In this document: piece by piece, positions 8,658 to 17,821 of the stretch | How the letters are laid out: each line of letters begins with the position of its first letter | Numbering within the stretch: position 1 is the first letter of the stretch | DNA from: Saccharothrix violaceirubra | GTDB taxonomy: Bacteria; Actinomycetota; Actinomycetes; Mycobacteriales; Pseudonocardiaceae | Direction: 5' to 3' | Length of the DNA stretch: 64,000 nucleotides | NCBI RefSeq assembly: GCF_014203755.1 | Contig: NZ_JACHJS010000001.1 | Coordinates: 2,232,001 to 2,296,000 of the forward strand | Program-made: the position numbers and the translations under genes | The notes under the pieces: generated by a model | Seen by the model: the letters and a program-made list of their open reading frames with translations, nothing else | Told to the model about the DNA's origin: nothing | Database searches by the model: none

Positions 8658-8966
8658 GTGGTCATCACCAGGGAAGGCGATCCGCCGGGTATCGTGCTGT
8701 CCGGGGCGATCGACCCGGATGATCTGGCCGAACTCCGCGCGCTCCTGCTCGCCGACGGGTGCGGCGACGTGCGACTCGACCTGCGGGCCGTGCCGTTCCT
8801 CGTGGTCGGCACGTTGCGCGTCCTCGTCCAGACCGCGGTCGAACTGCACGAATCGGGCCGTGACCTGGTGCTCGACCTCGCACCACAGCACGAGTGGACG
8901 ATCGGGGCGGTCGGTTGGTCCGCCGCGCCCGGTCTGGTCCTGGCGAACGGAACGGTGCCGAGATGA
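8658..8966 (+). CDS. STAS-domain protein (anti-sigma factor antagonist-like)
   Basis: 102 residues: VVITREGDPPGIVLSGAIDP start, then DVRLDLRAVPFLVVGTLRVLV, the strand-helix pattern of STAS antagonists. The usual phosphorylatable D-S/T is replaced by VPFLVVGTL, so control by phosphorylation is doubtful. Its stop overlaps the ATG of the MEDS/ATPase gene, a common pairing in actinomycete partner-switching modules. GTG 8658 was preferred to TTG 8595, which lies only five bases after the terminator. Confidence 0.7.
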   Translation: MVITREGDPPGIVLSGAIDPDDLAELRALLLADGCGDVRLDLRAVPFLVVGTLRVLVQTAVELHESGRDLVLDLAPQHEWTIGAVGWSAAPGLVLANGTVPR

Positions 8967-10095
8967 GCGACGACCAATTCCGCCACGACGCCGCCGTGTA
9001 CGCCTCCGACGAGGAATTCCTGGCGATGGCCCTCCCGTTCGTCGCGGCGGGATCGAACTCGGCGAACCCGTGCTGGTCACCACCACCCCGGCCAACCTGG
9101 AACTGATCAGATCGGCGCTGGGTCGGTTCGCGGATTCGTTCGACCACGCCGAGACCGCGTATTTCGGGCGTCTACCCGCGGAACGGGCGACGGAATTCTT
9201 CCGCTATGGGCAACGTAAAGCCGCGTCCGTCGACAACCGCAACGTGCGCGTGCTCGCCGAACCGCTGTGGCACGGCCGCACCGAGCGGGACGTGCGGTCG
9301 TGGCGACGCATGGAGTCCGGGCTCAACGTCCTGCTCGAGGACACGAACGTGTGGATGATCTGCCCGTACGACACGCGAACGGTCGACGAGCAGGGCATCG
9401 AGCACGCGATGCGCACGCACCCGACTCACGTGGTCGGGACCCGGACGCTGTCCTCGACCCGCTACGTCGACCCGATCGAGTACGCCCGGTGGTGTGACGC
9501 GACCCCGCTGAGTCCCCGTCCCGGGCACGCCGCCGTGCTGCTGTTGCGCGGGGACCCGCACGTGGTGCGCCGGTTCGTCGTGGCCGAGGCCACGCGACTC
9601 GGCCTCGACGCCGAGCGGGCGGCACTGCTGACCGTGGCGGTGGGCGAGACGCTCGCGTACCTGCGGGACGACGGCTACGTGGCGACGTGGGCCGCGGCGG
9701 GCAGCGTGGTGTGCGAGCTGAGCGGGACCGTCACCGCGGCACCGGGGCTGTTCGCGGGCTTCCGGCCGCCGGAGCTGTACACGACCACCGAGCCGGGCGA
9801 CGGACTGTGGATCACCCGGCAGATCTGCGAGTGGGTCGACATCCGGCACCAGCGTGGCCGCGCGGTGTTCCGCCTCCAGGTGCCCGGCCCGACGTCGGTG
9901 GAGCGCCGCGTCCGCCGACCGGGATGCCCGAGTGCGTGTGCCGGCCTGTCCGAGTGCGTATTTCAGGATGCCCGAGTGCGTGTGCCGGGGGTGTCCGAGT
10001 GGAGGACTCGCGGTGGCGGGGGCACCGCGGAGCCCCGGGGACCGCGGGTCAGCGGCGGGCGGCCAGGTTGTGGGGGAGCGGGTCGTAGCGGCTGA
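8963..10095 (+). pseudogene. MEDS-domain/anti-sigma ATPase gene, frameshifted
   Basis: Starts MSDDQFRHDAAVYASDEEF, the usual N-terminus of MEDS sensor-ATPase proteins, but the frame leaves homology at a GGG run (9049-9051) and stops at 9106. One additional G would give VAAGIELGEPVLVTT and continue through the MEDS domain (to ~residue 175) into a degenerate HATPase_c domain (VAVGETLAYLRDDG; no clear N-box Asn). Either a real single-base deletion or an assembly error. The downstream frame has no stop after the domain: it runs through repeat R2 and ends at 10095 inside the convergent EF-G gene. Confidence 0.8.
9921..10013. repeat. Dispersed intergenic repeat locus R2
   Basis: Four units: two with CCCGAGTGCGTGTGCC, one GTCCGAGTGCGTATTTCAGG, and the end unit CCGAGTGGAGGACTCGCGG. 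It lies between the MEDS/ATPase domain and the convergent EF-G2 gene and is read in frame by the former. Confidence 0.85.
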
Positions 10096-12100
10096 ACCGG
10101 CGGGTGAACGTGCCGGTGCCCGACGTCAGCGAGCGCAGCTCCACCGGGTAGCGCAGGAGTTCGGTGGCGGGGACCTCGGCGCGGATCACGGTCGTGCCGG
10201 TGCCGTCGGTCTCGGTGCCCAGCACCCGGCCACGCCGGCTCGACAGGTCGCCCAGCACGGTGCCCAGGTGGTCGTCGGGCAGGCGGATGGCGACCTCGTC
10301 CAGCGGTTCGAGCATGGCCGTCCCGCTGTGCCCGGCGGCGTCCTTCAACGCCAGCGAGCCCGCCGTCTGGAAGGCCGCGTCGGACGAGTCGACCGAGTGC
10401 GCCTTGCCGTCGACGAGCGTCACCCGCACGTCGACCAGCGGGTTCCCGCCCTGGAGCCCGCGCGCGAGCTGGGCGCGGACACCCTTCTCCACGCTCGGGA
10501 TGAACTGGTTGGGGATCGCGCCGCCGACGATCCGGTCCACGAACTCGAACCCGGCGCCGCGCGGCAGCGGTTCGACCTCGATGTCGCACACCGCGTACTG
10601 GCCGTGCCCGCCGGACTGCTTCACGTGCCGCCCGTGCCCCTTGGCGGACGCCGCGAACGTCTCGCGGAACGCCACCCGCACCGGCTCGGTGTCCACTTCG
10701 GCGCCGCCCGCGCGCAGCCTCGCCAGCACCACGTCGGCGTGCGCCTCGCCCATGCACCACAGCACGAGCTGGTGGGTCTCGGCGTTGCGCTCCAACCGCA
10801 GGGTCGGGTCGCCCGCGACCAGCCGGCCCAGGTTGCGGGCCAGGGTGTCCTCGTCGCTGCGGCTGCGCGGGACGACCGCGACCGGCAGCAGGGGCTCGGG
10901 CATCTCCCACGGCGCGACCAGCAGCGGGCGTTCCGGCGCGGACACGGTGTCGCCGGTCTCGGCCGAGCCCAGCTTGGTCACCGCGCACAGGTCGCCGGCC
11001 ACGCAGTACGGCACCTCGCGCAGGGTCGCGCCCAGCGGCGAGTACACGTGCGCCACGCGTTCGTCCACGTCGTGGTCCTCGTGGCCCCGGTCGGCCATGC
11101 CGTGGCCGGACACGTGCACGGGTCGTTCCGGCCGCAACGTCCCGGAGAACACCCGCACCAGCGAGACCCGGCCCACGTACGAGTCGACGGCGGTGCGCAC
11201 GACCTCGGCGACCAGCGGCCCGGACGGGTCCGGCGACAGCCTCGGGTGCGGGATGCCGTCCACGCCGGTGACCTCGGGCAACGGGTGCTCCAACGGGGAC
11301 GGGAACGCCCGCGCGATCCCGTCGAGCAGTTCGGTCAGCCCGATGCCGGTCAGCGCGCACACCGGGAGCACGGGGTGGAACGAGCCGCGCGCCACCGCCG
11401 TCTCCAGGTCGGCGACGAGCGTGGCCTGGTCGATCCCCTCGCCCGCCAGGTAGCGGTCCATGAGGGTCTCGTCCTCGCTCTCCGCGATGATCCCCTCGAT
11501 CAGCGCGGCACGGTCGACCTCGTACGCCGGGTCGTCGGTGACCAGCAGGTTCACCAGCCCGTCGGCGCCGGGCAGGTACAGCGGCACGACGCCGGCGCCG
11601 AACGCGTCCTGGCAGGCCAGGACCTGGGTCGCCACGTCGGCCCGGTGATGGTCGGTGCGGGCGAGCACGACCGCGCGCGGCATGCCGACCGCCGCGCACT
11701 CGTTCCACAACGCCACCGTGGACGCGTCCACGCCCTCGGCCGCGCTGATCACGAACAACGCGGCGTCGGCGGCGCGCAGCCCGGCCCGCAGTTCGCCGAC
11801 GAAGTCCGCGTAGCCGGGCGTGTCGATGAGGTTGATCTTCACGTCGCCGTGCCGGACCGGCGCGACCGCCAGGCCGACGGACCGCTGCTGCCGCACGGCG
11901 GCCGGGTCGTGGTCGCAGACGGTGTTGCCCTCGGTCACGGTGCCCGCCCGGCTGAGCACACCGGTCGTGGCGAGCAGGGCCTCGGTGAGCGTCGTCTTGC
12001 CGGCGCCGGACGGACCGACCAGCACGACGTTGCGGACCTTGGCCGGGTCGTCTACAGCGACCGCGCCTGCCGGGGGGTTGTTGTCGGTTTTCGAACCCAT
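10049..12100 (-). CDS. Elongation factor G-like protein EF-G2
   Basis: 683 residues. The GTPase domain has P-loop GPSGAGKT near residue 29 and DTPGYADF; domains II-V follow (KQSGGHGQYAVCDIEVEPL, GAIPNQFIPSVEKG). The NKxD guanine motif is altered (ARTDHHRAD), as in the FusA2/Rv0120c type of actinobacterial EF-G paralogue, whose role in translation is not settled. ATG 12100 is preceded on its strand by GGAGGG at eight bases; upstream GTG 12109 is less likely. Single gene; its 3' end faces repeat R2. Confidence 0.92.
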   Translation of the reverse strand: MGSKTDNNPPAGAVAVDDPAKVRNVVLVGPSGAGKTTLTEALLATTGVLSRAGTVTEGNTVCDHDPAAVRQQRSVGLAVAPVRHGDVKINLIDTPGYADFVGELRAGLRAADAALFVISAAEGVDASTVALWNECAAVGMPRAVVLARTDHHRADVATQVLACQDAFGAGVVPLYLPGADGLVNLLVTDDPAYEVDRAALIEGIIAESEDETLMDRYLAGEGIDQATLVADLETAVARGSFHPVLPVCALTGIGLTELLDGIARAFPSPLEHPLPEVTGVDGIPHPRLSPDPSGPLVAEVVRTAVDSYVGRVSLVRVFSGTLRPERPVHVSGHGMADRGHEDHDVDERVAHVYSPLGATLREVPYCVAGDLCAVTKLGSAETGDTVSAPERPLLVAPWEMPEPLLPVAVVPRSRSDEDTLARNLGRLVAGDPTLRLERNAETHQLVLWCMGEAHADVVLARLRAGGAEVDTEPVRVAFRETFAASAKGHGRHVKQSGGHGQYAVCDIEVEPLPRGAGFEFVDRIVGGAIPNQFIPSVEKGVRAQLARGLQGGNPLVDVRVTLVDGKAHSVDSSDAAFQTAGSLALKDAAGHSGTAMLEPLDEVAIRLPDDHLGTVLGDLSSRRGRVLGTETDGTGTTVIRAEVPATELLRYPVELRSLTSGTGTFTRRFSRYDPLPHNLAARR

Positions 12101-12199
12101 TGTGTCCACCCTCCACCAGTGTTTAGTGTTCGATCTCACACCTGTGACCGGGGCCCGACAACCCCAGCGGCTCTTCCCGACCCGTGAGGAGGAATCCGA

Positions 12200-13249
12200 T
12201 CAGCGCACGACCGCCGCCGGGTGGTGCCGGGCCAGGTCGGCGAAGAACCGCTCGGGGTCGACGACGTCCTCGGGCGCGTGCACGCCGGGTCCGGTGATCG
12301 TCCCGTTGACGACCTGGGCGAGCGCGAGCCCCAGCGACAGGCCGGTCGCCTCGCCCATGTCGTCGAGCAGCCAGGGGTGGTCCAGGCGCACGACGACCTC
12401 GCGCGCACCGCGGGCCAGTGCGAAGAACGGTGGCAGCGAGCCCGGTCCGGCCGGTCGGCGCAGCGCGGCGCGGACCGCCCGGCCGATTCGGGGGCGGACG
12501 AGTTCGCGTGCGGCGGACTCGGGCGTGTGCCGTCCGGCGTCGATGTCCCGGCGCACCAGGTCGAGGTAGGCGATCGTGGTCGGCGACGCGACCATCAGCG
12601 TCGCCGCGTCGCCCCGCGGCCGGAACGCGCGGTGGAACGTCACGGGCTCGGGGTGGCCGACCGTGTACGCGGTACCGCCCGGCAGGTCCACCGCGCGCAA
12701 CGGTGGTTCCAGGACGAGCCGTCCGTCGCGCACGGCCGGGATGTCCCCGCTGATCTGGTGCATCCAGTGCACGAGCGCGGCGCCCGCCTCCGCCTTGCCG
12801 TCGGCGGGCCACGCGACGTAGAGGTCGGTCAACGCGCCGACGCGCGCCGCGGCCAGGCGTGCCAACAGGTTGACCGCGCCCGGACTCGCGCCCATGCCGA
12901 CGACCGCGATCACCCCGGCCGCCCGCGCGTCGTCGTCGAGCAGCAGCAGGTCCTGTGTCGGCTGCCAGTCGTCGCACAGGTCGAGGTAGTGGGTGCCCGT
13001 GTCGATCGCGGCCCGCAGCACGGTCGTGCCGAACCGGAGGAACGGGCCGACCGTGTTGAGGACGACGTCCGTGTCGCGCAACGCTTCCCGCAGCGCGGCC
13101 GGGTCCGTGACGTCCAGGCGCACGTCGGCGCCGGCGACCCGGTCGGCCACCACGACGTCCACGCCGGGCAACGTCGCCGCGACGCGGGCCGCGACCGAAC
13201 CGGTGATCCCGCACCCACCGAGCACCATGACCTTCCTCGGGACCCTCAT
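12200..13249 (-). CDS. Saccharopine dehydrogenase-like NAD(P)-binding protein
   Basis: 349 residues. An N-terminal Rossmann fold (VMVLGGCGITGSVAARVAA) and VLNTVGPFLRFG are characteristic of the saccharopine dehydrogenase superfamily; substrate unknown. The start ATG overlaps the stop of the hydrolase gene upstream, so the two are one operon. The 99-bp space before the EF-G2 start holds no recognisable gene. Confidence 0.85.
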   Translation of the reverse strand: MRVPRKVMVLGGCGITGSVAARVAATLPGVDVVVADRVAGADVRLDVTDPAALREALRDTDVVLNTVGPFLRFGTTVLRAAIDTGTHYLDLCDDWQPTQDLLLLDDDARAAGVIAVVGMGASPGAVNLLARLAAARVGALTDLYVAWPADGKAEAGAALVHWMHQISGDIPAVRDGRLVLEPPLRAVDLPGGTAYTVGHPEPVTFHRAFRPRGDAATLMVASPTTIAYLDLVRRDIDAGRHTPESAARELVRPRIGRAVRAALRRPAGPGSLPPFFALARGAREVVVRLDHPWLLDDMGEATGLSLGLALAQVVNGTITGPGVHAPEDVVDPERFFADLARHHPAAVVR

Positions 13250-14202
13250 CGGCGCTCCAAAAACCGGCGCTGGTCGTCGAGAACGCCGTCGGCGTAGACG
13301 GATCGCGGCGCGAAGAGCGCGACCAGGGTGCCCCACACGGCCGAGTCCTCGACGGCGGGCTCGGCCAGGCCGTGCGTGGCGTCGCGGTAGCGGTGCACCT
13401 CCAGGTCCGGGACGAGGTCCGCGTACACCCGCGCGGTCTCGTCCGCGTCCACGTGCACGTCGTGGTCGCCGAGCGCGAGGAAGACCGGCACGCGGGACGC
13501 GGCCAGGTCGGCGGACGCGTCGCTGCGGTGGTTGAGCGTCACGAACCGCCACCGGTCCTCGGTCATGTCCGGGTCGACCTCCCGGTACTCGGCGTACGAC
13601 GCGTCCCGCGCCAGCAGGGCCAGCCGGCGCCCGCGCCGGTCCAGCGCCGCGCGCACCTCCGCCTCGGGCCGGCCGCGCAGGCTCGTGACCAGGTCGTACT
13701 CGCCCTGGCGCAGCCAGTTGACGGCCGGGGACACCGCGATCACGAACCGCACGTCGGTGTTCGTGGCGGCGAGTCGGGGCAGCACCCACCCGGCCTGGCT
13801 CGCGCCCCACAGGCCGATCCGGCGCGGGTCGACGTCCGGTCGGCCCCTCGCCCACGTGATCGCCCCGGCGGTCTCGTCCGCACGGTCGCGCATGCTCTGG
13901 TGCAGCCAGTTCCCCGGCGCGTCGGCCACGCCCGGCTTGTCCCACGACAGCGACGCGTAGCCGGCGCGGCCGAACTCCTCCCACAGCGGGCGGTAGTGGC
14001 CGTCGTGCGTGGCGTCGATCGGGCCGTCGCCGTGCACGAACACCACGAGTCCGAACGGGCCGTCGCCGGGCGGTTTCGCCAGCACGCCGCGCAGGTCGCC
14101 GATCTCCACGCGTTCCTCGCGCAGGTCGTAGTCCTGCGCGACCACGATCCACCCCGTGGCGGCGACGAGGAACGCCGCCAGGATCACCAGGGTTCGTTTC
14201 AT
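13246..14202 (-). CDS. Secreted or membrane-anchored alpha/beta hydrolase
   Basis: 318 residues. N-terminal signal/anchor MKRTLVILAAFLVAATGWIVV, oxyanion region VVFVHGDGP, nucleophile motif GLWGASQAGW (Ser in G-A-S-Q-A-G), acid near LALGDHDVHVD and His in RDATHGLAEP. Similar to acyl-CoA thioesterase/dienelactone-type hydrolases; substrate unknown. Shares an operon with the saccharopine dehydrogenase-like gene and is divergent from the PaaX-like regulator across 49 bp, suggesting control by it. Confidence 0.87.
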   Translation of the reverse strand: MKRTLVILAAFLVAATGWIVVAQDYDLREERVEIGDLRGVLAKPPGDGPFGLVVFVHGDGPIDATHDGHYRPLWEEFGRAGYASLSWDKPGVADAPGNWLHQSMRDRADETAGAITWARGRPDVDPRRIGLWGASQAGWVLPRLAATNTDVRFVIAVSPAVNWLRQGEYDLVTSLRGRPEAEVRAALDRRGRRLALLARDASYAEYREVDPDMTEDRWRFVTLNHRSDASADLAASRVPVFLALGDHDVHVDADETARVYADLVPDLEVHRYRDATHGLAEPAVEDSAVWGTLVALFAPRSVYADGVLDDQRRFLERR

Positions 14203-14218
14203 GCATCCCCCAAACTAT

Positions 14219-14241
14219 CGTTCTTGATACGAACGTACTAG
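14219..14241 (+). promoter_or_regulatory. Operator/promoter between the hydrolase and PaaX-like genes
   Basis: CGTTC-N7-GAACG (14219-14235) directly precedes TACTAG (14236-14241), a -10-like hexamer whose end lies ten bases before ATG 14252. A regulator bound here would block both divergent genes. No clear -35 is visible. Confidence 0.45.
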
Positions 14242-14251
14242 ATTTGAACAC

Positions 14252-15088
14252 ATGGACGTGGAAGTACCCACCAGGACCGTCGTCGAGGCGCTCGTCCGTC
14301 CGGACGGGACGGTCGACGCGGGTGAGCTGTACGAGGTCGCGAACGCGTTGGGCATGTCGGACCAGCAGGTCCGGCTGTGCCTCAAACGCCTGGTCGCGGA
14401 AGGCCGCTTCACGCAGGAGGGGCGCGGGCGCCGGGCCGTGCTGCGGGCCGCGTCGCGCGAGGCCGGCCTCGACGTCGAGTTCGTCCGGTTCATGTACCGG
14501 CAGGACGCGGGGGAGGAGGAGTGGGACGGCGTGTGGCACCTGGTGGCGTTCGCCGTGCCGGAGTCACGACGTCGTGAACGTGACGCGCTGCGCGACGCGA
14601 TCGTGCGCTTCGGCGGCGCCGCGTTGCACGGCGGTCTCTACGCGTCGCCGCACGCGTGGGAGGACCTCGTCGAGGGCGAGGCGTCGGCGTGGGACGTCGA
14701 CTCGTGCGTGACCTTCCTGACGAGCACGGACCTGCGCGTCGGCGGCGAACGCGACCCGGTCGCGCTCGCCGCCCGGCTGTGGCCGCTGGACGCGATCGCC
14801 GACCGGCACCGGCTGCTCGCCGCCGTCGCCGCGCACCGGCTGCGCCTGCTCCGGTCGGGCGACCTCGACCGCGCCGGGCTGCTGCGGGTGGCCGTCGAAC
14901 TGGCCGCCGAATTCACCCGCGCGGTCGAGCCCGATCCGCTGCTGCCGCCGGAGCTGTTGCCCTCGCCCTGGGTGGGCACGCGGGCGCGGGCGGCGGTGGC
15001 CCGGTGCTGGTCCGCGCTCGCGGAGCGTGCCGACGACCTGCCCGCGCTGTTCGTCGCCTACCGCGGGATCGGCGAGAAGGATCGGTGA
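14252..15088 (+). CDS. PaaX-like transcriptional regulator
   Basis: 278 residues. N-terminal winged helix ([10 protein letters not shown]...[26 protein letters not shown]), then the family hallmark [23 protein letters not shown] and a C-terminal helical domain. PaaX proteins are acyl-CoA-responsive repressors in phenylacetate catabolism; that ligand is not implied here. Divergent from the hydrolase operon. Likely leaderless or weakly led. Confidence 0.87.
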   Translation: MDVEVPTRTVVEALVRPDGTVDAGELYEVANALGMSDQQVRLCLKRLVAEGRFTQEGRGRRAVLRAASREAGLDVEFVRFMYRQDAGEEEWDGVWHLVAFAVPESRRRERDALRDAIVRFGGAALHGGLYASPHAWEDLVEGEASAWDVDSCVTFLTSTDLRVGGERDPVALAARLWPLDAIADRHRLLAAVAAHRLRLLRSGDLDRAGLLRVAVELAAEFTRAVEPDPLLPPELLPSPWVGTRARAAVARCWSALAERADDLPALFVAYRGIGEKDR

Positions 15089-15107
15089 CCGCCGAATCGT
15101 GGCCCAC

Positions 15108-15139
15108 GCCACTTCACCTGCGGCGCAGTGTGAAGTGGC
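15108..15139 (+). terminator. Strong hairpin between the PaaX-like gene and pdxS
   Basis: GCCACTTCAC pairs with GTGAAGTGGC, and the loop continues pairing as CTGC-GGC-GCAG with one bulged T, giving about 14 bp. It begins 19 bp after the regulator's stop, so it probably separates it from pdxS; no T tract follows. Confidence 0.6.
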
Positions 15140-15167
15140 CTGCCGAGAACGCGGGGCAGTGGCCACG

Positions 15168-15194
15168 TTGACCGGGCCACGTGGGACGTACGAT
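15168..15194 (+). promoter_or_regulatory. pdxS: Candidate pdxS promoter
   Basis: TTGACC (15168-15173) and TACGAT (15189-15194), 15-bp spacing (short), about 33 bp before the pdxS GTG. Low to moderate support. Confidence 0.4.
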
Positions 15195-15227
15195 CGTCCC
15201 GTCGTACCCGCTGAGGAAAGGCAGACC

Positions 15228-16130
15228 GTGACCACTTCACCCGACTCCGCCGCCACCGGCACCGCCCGAGTCAAGCGCGGCATGGCGGAGATGCTGAAGG
15301 GCGGTGTGATCATGGACGTGGTCACGCCCGAGCAGGCCAAGATCGCCGAGGACGCGGGCGCCGTCGCCGTCATGGCGCTCGAGCGGGTGCCGGCCGACAT
15401 CCGCGCCCAGGGCGGCGTGTCCCGGATGAGCGACCCGGACATGATCGACGGCATCATCGAGGCCGTCTCGATCCCGGTCATGGCCAAGGCCCGCATCGGC
15501 CACTTCGTCGAGGCCCAGGTGCTCCAGGCGCTGGGCGTGGACTACGTCGACGAGTCCGAGGTGCTGACCCCGGCCGACTACGCCAACCACATCGACAAGT
15601 GGCAGTTCACCGTGCCGTTCGTGTGCGGCGCGACCAACCTGGGCGAGGCGCTGCGCCGCATCACCGAGGGCGCGGCCATGATCCGCTCCAAGGGCGAGGC
15701 CGGCACCGGCGACGTCTCCAACGCCACCACGCACATGCGCAAGATCCGCGCTGAGATCCTGCGGTTGCAGAACCTCCCGGCCGACGAGCTCTACGTCGCG
15801 GCCAAGGAGCTCCAGGCGCCGTACGAGCTGGTCCGCGAGGTCGCCGAGGCGGGCAAGCTGCCCGTCGTGCTGTTCACCGCGGGCGGCATCGCCACCCCGG
15901 CCGACGCCGCGATGATGATGCAGCTCGGTGCCGAGGGCGTGTTCGTCGGCTCCGGCATCTTCAAGTCGGGCAACCCGGCCCAGCGCGCCGAGGCCATCGT
16001 CAAGGCCACCACGTTCCACGACGACCCCGACGTGCTCGCGAAGATCTCGCGCGGTCTGGGCGAGGCCATGGTCGGCATCAACGTCGACGAGATCCCGCAG
16101 CCGCACCGCCTGGCCGAGCGCGGTTGGTGA
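15228..16130 (+). CDS. pdxS: Pyridoxal 5'-phosphate synthase subunit PdxS
   Basis: 300 residues, nearly invariant family. It makes PLP from ribose 5-phosphate, glyceraldehyde 3-phosphate and ammonia supplied by PdxT. Visible: [17 protein letters not shown], Schiff-base Lys in VMAKARIGH (K87), [11 protein letters not shown] phosphate site and [16 protein letters not shown] 15228 is preceded by AAAGG at about seven bases. Its partner pdxT lies 3.6 kb downstream rather than adjacent. Confidence 0.98.
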   Translation: MTTSPDSAATGTARVKRGMAEMLKGGVIMDVVTPEQAKIAEDAGAVAVMALERVPADIRAQGGVSRMSDPDMIDGIIEAVSIPVMAKARIGHFVEAQVLQALGVDYVDESEVLTPADYANHIDKWQFTVPFVCGATNLGEALRRITEGAAMIRSKGEAGTGDVSNATTHMRKIRAEILRLQNLPADELYVAAKELQAPYELVREVAEAGKLPVVLFTAGGIATPADAAMMMQLGAEGVFVGSGIFKSGNPAQRAEAIVKATTFHDDPDVLAKISRGLGEAMVGINVDEIPQPHRLAERGW

Positions 16131-16172
16131 CGTCGTGCCGGGACCGGCGGTCGGACAGGCCGCGGGTCCCGG

Positions 16173-16730
16173 TCAGACGTGTTCCATGACCAGGACGATC
16201 GACGTGCCCGGCGCGAGGGCGACGGCGGTGTGGGGCAGGTCGCCCGGGTACACCAGGTAGTCGCCGGGGCCCAGGTCCACCGGGTCGTCGGTCAGTCCCG
16301 CGCGTACCCGGCCCGTGCTCACGACCATGTGCTCGCGGGTGCCCGCCATGTGCGGCTGCGACTCGCGCGGGGCGCCCGGTTCCAGGTTCAGCACGTAGAT
16401 GTCCCGGCGCGCGCCCGGCGGGCAGGACGAGAGCAGTGTCGCGGTGTAAGGCGCCCGCTCGGAGTGGACCGCCGCGCCCTCGCCCGCGCGGATCACCGTC
16501 ACCTGCCGCACGGGCGGGTCGACGAGCCGGCTGAACGGCACGTCCAGCGCCACGCCCAACGCCCACAGCGTCTCCACGCTCGGGTTGCCGTTGCCCGCTT
16601 CCAGCTGCGACAGCGTGGACTTCGCCACGCCGGCGCGCTTGGCCAGTTCGCTGAGCGAGAGCCCGACCCGTTCGCGTTCCCGCCGCAGCGAGGCCGCGAT
16701 GACCTCCAGCGGCGCCCCGGTGTTCGGCAT
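16173..16730 (-). CDS. XRE regulator with C-terminal cupin domain
   Basis: 185 residues. Helix-turn-helix at about 10-65 (LSLSELAKRAGVAKSTLSQLEAG) joined to a small cupin (residues 110-185; HMAGTREHMVVSTGRV and GDYLVYPGDLPHTA). This class (SutR/PuuR-like) usually senses a small molecule and represses a neighbouring transporter or catabolic gene. ATG 16730 with AGAGGA five bases upstream was chosen over longer in-frame starts. Divergent from azlC across inverted repeats. Confidence 0.9.
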   Translation of the reverse strand: MPNTGAPLEVIAASLRRERERVGLSLSELAKRAGVAKSTLSQLEAGNGNPSVETLWALGVALDVPFSRLVDPPVRQVTVIRAGEGAAVHSERAPYTATLLSSCPPGARRDIYVLNLEPGAPRESQPHMAGTREHMVVSTGRVRAGLTDDPVDLGPGDYLVYPGDLPHTAVALAPGTSIVLVMEHV

Positions 16731-16742
16731 AACGGTCCTCTC

Positions 16743-16789
16743 GTTCGTCTTGACGAACAGCCTTCCGGTGTTCATCGTAGAAGACGATG
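16743..16789. promoter_or_regulatory. Two operator-like inverted repeats between XRE-cupin and azlC
   Basis: GTTCGTC-TT-GACGAAC (16743-16758) is a perfect inverted repeat 12 bp before the regulator's start. CATCGT-N5-ACGATG (16773-16789) ends exactly on the azlC ATG. The arrangement fits autorepression and azlCD repression by the XRE-cupin protein. Confidence 0.6.
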
Positions 16790-17461
16790 CGTTCGACATG
16801 GCGAACACCCGATCGGGCACTGGTCCGTGACGTGGCGGCGATCGCGGCCGGTGCGGCGGTCAGCGGCGCCTCCTTCGGGGCGATCGCCGTGGCCTCGGGC
16901 GCACCGGTGTGGCTGCCCGTCGTGATGTCGCTGCTGGTCTTCGCCGGTGGCGCGCAGTTCATGGCGGTCGGGATCGTCGCGGCGGGCGGAGGTCCCGTCG
17001 CGGCGGTGGTGGCCGGGCTCGTGCTCAACGCCCGCCACCTGCCGTTCGGTCTGGCGATCGGCGACGTGCTCGGTCGGGGGCCGGTCGCCAGGCTGATCGG
17101 CAGTCACCTGCTGATCGACGAGACGGTGGCGTTCGCGCTCGCCCAACGCGATCCGGCCCGCGCACGTGCCGCGTACTGGGCCTGCGGTGTCGCGATGTTC
17201 GGCGCGTGGAACGTCGCCGTGGTCGCGGGTGCGCTCGCGGGGCAGTCGATCGGCGACCCCGGTGCGTTCGGGCTGGACGCCGCGTTCCCGGCGGCCCTGC
17301 TCGCCCTGGTGCTGCCCAAGCTCGCGGACCGGGCCACGCGCCGTGCGGCGTTGCTCGGCGCGGCGATCGCCCTGGCCGCGACCCCGTTCCTGCCCGCCGG
17401 CGTCCCGGTGCTGCTCGCGCTGGGCGGGCTGTTCGTGGCCGCGCGGAAAGGCCCCGCGTGA
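16787..17461 (+). CDS. azlC: AzlC-type branched-chain amino acid exporter, large subunit
   Basis: 224 residues with about seven hydrophobic segments. AzlC hallmarks: GASFGAIAVASGAPVWLPVVMSLLVFAGGAQF and NARHLPFGLAIGDVL. With AzlD it exports branched-chain amino acids or analogues across the membrane. ATG 16787 lies inside an inverted repeat. The stop overlaps the azlD GTG. Confidence 0.92.
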   Translation: MRSTWRTPDRALVRDVAAIAAGAAVSGASFGAIAVASGAPVWLPVVMSLLVFAGGAQFMAVGIVAAGGGPVAAVVAGLVLNARHLPFGLAIGDVLGRGPVARLIGSHLLIDETVAFALAQRDPARARAAYWACGVAMFGAWNVAVVAGALAGQSIGDPGAFGLDAAFPAALLALVLPKLADRATRRAALLGAAIALAATPFLPAGVPVLLALGGLFVAARKGPA

Positions 17462-17751
17462 ACCTGCTCGCCGTCCTGGTCCTCGCCGCCGGCACCTACG
17501 CGTTCCGGCTCGCCGGTCCGCTGCTGCGCGACCGGATCACGCTCTCGCCCCGCCTGCGCGACCTGCTTGCCACCGCCGCGACCGTGCTGCTCTTCGCCCT
17601 GGTCGCCACGTCCACGCTCACCAAGGGCGACTGGGCGCTGCCCGCCGGGGTGCTGGTCGGCGGCGTCGCCGCGTGGCGACGCGCACCGTTCGTGCTGGTC
17701 ATCGTCCTCGCGGCGGTCACGACGGCCGGACTGCGCCTGCTGGGGCTGTGA
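17458..17751 (+). CDS. azlD: AzlD-type exporter, small subunit
   Basis: 97 residues with three to four membrane segments; AGTYAFRLAGPLL and the late GDWALPAGVLVGGVAAWRRA are AzlD features. Partner of AzlC, translationally coupled by the GTGA overlap. Confidence 0.9.
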   Translation: MNLLAVLVLAAGTYAFRLAGPLLRDRITLSPRLRDLLATAATVLLFALVATSTLTKGDWALPAGVLVGGVAAWRRAPFVLVIVLAAVTTAGLRLLGL

Positions 17752-17776
17752 GGGCCCTCACGTCAAGCCTTGCTCA

Positions 17777-17807
17777 AGTGGTCATCGGATGTCCTTCGTG
17801 GACCACT
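17777..17807. promoter_or_regulatory. Inverted repeat before the APC permease
   Basis: AGTGGTC and GACCACT separated by 17 bp, 15 bp before the permease start. Spacing suits an operator near the promoter; no convincing -35/-10 pair seen. Confidence 0.4.
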
Positions 17808-17821
17808 AACGTTCCGCGACC

